Of a stretch of 40,787 nucleotides of DNA, positions 40,305 to 40,787 are shown in pieces (position 1 is the stretch's first letter; each line of letters starts with the position of its first letter). Origin of the DNA: Myxococcales bacterium (GTDB lineage: Bacteria > Myxococcota > UBA727 > JABDBI01); contig JAHFEG010000017.1 in the NCBI GenBank assembly GCA_023248595.1, positions 1-40,787 of the forward strand. Reading direction: 5' to 3'. Under the pieces are notes generated by a model. That model worked only from the letters and a program-made list of their open reading frames with translations. It was not told the origin of the DNA and did not search any database. Made by a program: the position numbers and the translations under genes.

Positions 40305-40787
40305 TTAAGCCCTATCTATAGGAAAGTCGGTGAAGCGTTGCAGCTCTTTGTCGATGATGTCCATCATTTTTTCACCGGCAATATTTGCTGGTTCGTTCAT
40401 GATAATATATTCGATGAGACCAGCATCCAAAAGTGGTCGATTGTCTTTGCCGGTTAAAAGTGGAAATTGAGCACGCCATTGATTTTGATAAAAGTTGTAG
40501 AGCTGCTCAGCGTAAGCAAGTTTGGGTTTGTCATCACTGCAGGGTTTTCCATTGGCAAATCGATATTTCATGCGCAGCAAATCAGTTTCACTTGGGTCCA
40601 CTTTTCGTTCTGGGTTTGGTGTGGGTTCGGGTTTCATTTGTGCTTTTAATTCTTTGTATGTTTGTTGCCAATTACTAAACGGTGAGACTGGGTGGGGAGT
40701 TGGCTGGGGGATTTTTTCGACGCTGTCAACGTTTAAACTAGATTCTGGAACGAGTCCAGAATGACAATTCTTAAACACATATTGCTT
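40305..40787 (-). CDS. Unrecognised gene, possibly open at right edge
   Basis: The frame is open from the window edge down to a TAA at 40305-40307. It includes a GTG at 40778, but the first translated residues (CHSGLVPESS) come from an intergenic-type palindrome at 40742-40762. The true start may therefore be internal, for example the ATG giving MKPEPTPNPERKVDP. A Pro-rich stretch (QPTPHPVSPF, KPEPTPNPE) is followed by a helical region KLAYAEQLYNFYQNQWRAQF and the tail DKELQRFTDFPIDRA. This tail matches the end of the gene at the left edge. The family is unknown to me and no signal peptide is seen. Confidence 0.5.
   Translation of the reverse strand, partial: KQYVFKNCHSGLVPESSLNVDSVEKIPQPTPHPVSPFSNWQQTYKELKAQMKPEPTPNPERKVDPSETDLLRMKYRFANGKPCSDDKPKLAYAEQLYNFYQNQWRAQFPLLTGKDNRPLLDAGLIEYIIMNEPANIAGEKMMDIIDKELQRFTDFPIDRA
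40742..40762. repeat. Short palindromic repeat of dispersed intergenic type
   Basis: ATTCTGGA, a 5-nt loop ACGAG, and TCCAGAAT form a perfect 8-bp hairpin. The sequence, read on minus as CATTCTGGACTCGTTCCAGA, matches the style of small dispersed palindromes that translate as HSGLVPES in many AT-rich proteobacterial genomes. Only one copy lies in this window. Confidence 0.5.

Noticed and set aside
40206..40764. Overlapping plus-strand frames at the right edge
   Set aside because: They are antisense to the tail shared with the left-edge gene and have no ribosome binding sites or recognisable sequence.
1..40787. CRISPR array, prophage, rRNA or riboswitch
   Set aside because: I saw no regularly spaced repeats, no phage structural genes, no rRNA and no recognisable riboswitch. 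The only multi-copy direct repeat with gene-sized spacing is the tRNA-Arg 3' fragment.

Overview
The window looks like chromosome from a moderately AT-rich gammaproteobacterium. Several conserved gammaproteobacterial clusters are recognisable: a Complex I operon, tRNA-Gln-prs-rplY, mutL-miaA, ttcA, and E. coli-type long NuoG. Loose gene packing, unrecognised coiled-coil and HEAT-repeat proteins without signal peptides, a small eukaryote-like SET protein and a chimeric kinase suggest a host-associated lineage, possibly Legionellales (Coxiella/Legionella-like). That placement is an inference from gene content; no database search was possible.

Layout. (1) 1-11968: the 3' end of an unrecognised gene and a terminator, then a tightly packed minus-strand operon nuoE-F-G-H-I-J-K-L-M-N (peripheral NADH/Fe-S arm and membrane arm of NADH:quinone oxidoreductase). 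nuoA-D, normally upstream of nuoE, are absent. (2) 11969-12609: hairpins and an intact-looking IS200-type Y1 transposase sitting exactly at the nuoE / rplY synteny break. (3) 12631-15305: tRNA-Gln, prs, a small-conductance-channel-like membrane protein and rplY, all on minus, with a hairpin built from the Neisseria DNA-uptake 10-mer. (4) 15460-16592: a Cys-rich lipoprotein and ttcA. (5) 16714-19232: tRNA-His, tRNA-Arg, then two single-gene units (a HutG-like ureohydrolase and an AAA/DUF4143 ATPase). Each unit ends in a ~30-bp copy of the tRNA-Arg 3' end. The distal copy lies inside the 3' end of miaA and explains a read-through extension of MiaA. I regard this tRNA-anchored cassette array as the most interesting structure in the window.

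(6) 19176-26192: miaA-mutL, a Cys-rich lipoprotein and cysS on minus; then SET-domain protein, TPR-like protein and recF on plus. (7) 26267-30516: ftsK, trpS and a lysophospholipid-type acyltransferase on minus. (8) 30620-33294: a RAYT-type transposase homologue that has lost its HUH and tyrosine residues but keeps a DnaA-domain-IV-like C terminus, then alr, and a small membrane-anchored protein. (9) 33391-37283: three proteins without recognised catalytic function (two candidate secreted effectors and a HEAT-repeat protein) and a 53-residue membrane peptide with a strong promoter. (10) 37310-40787: a GlcD-like FAD oxidase, a fusion of an N-terminal kinase fragment with a complete APH-type phosphotransferase, and an unrecognised gene at the right edge. 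The C-terminal tail of that last protein is shared with the gene at the left edge.
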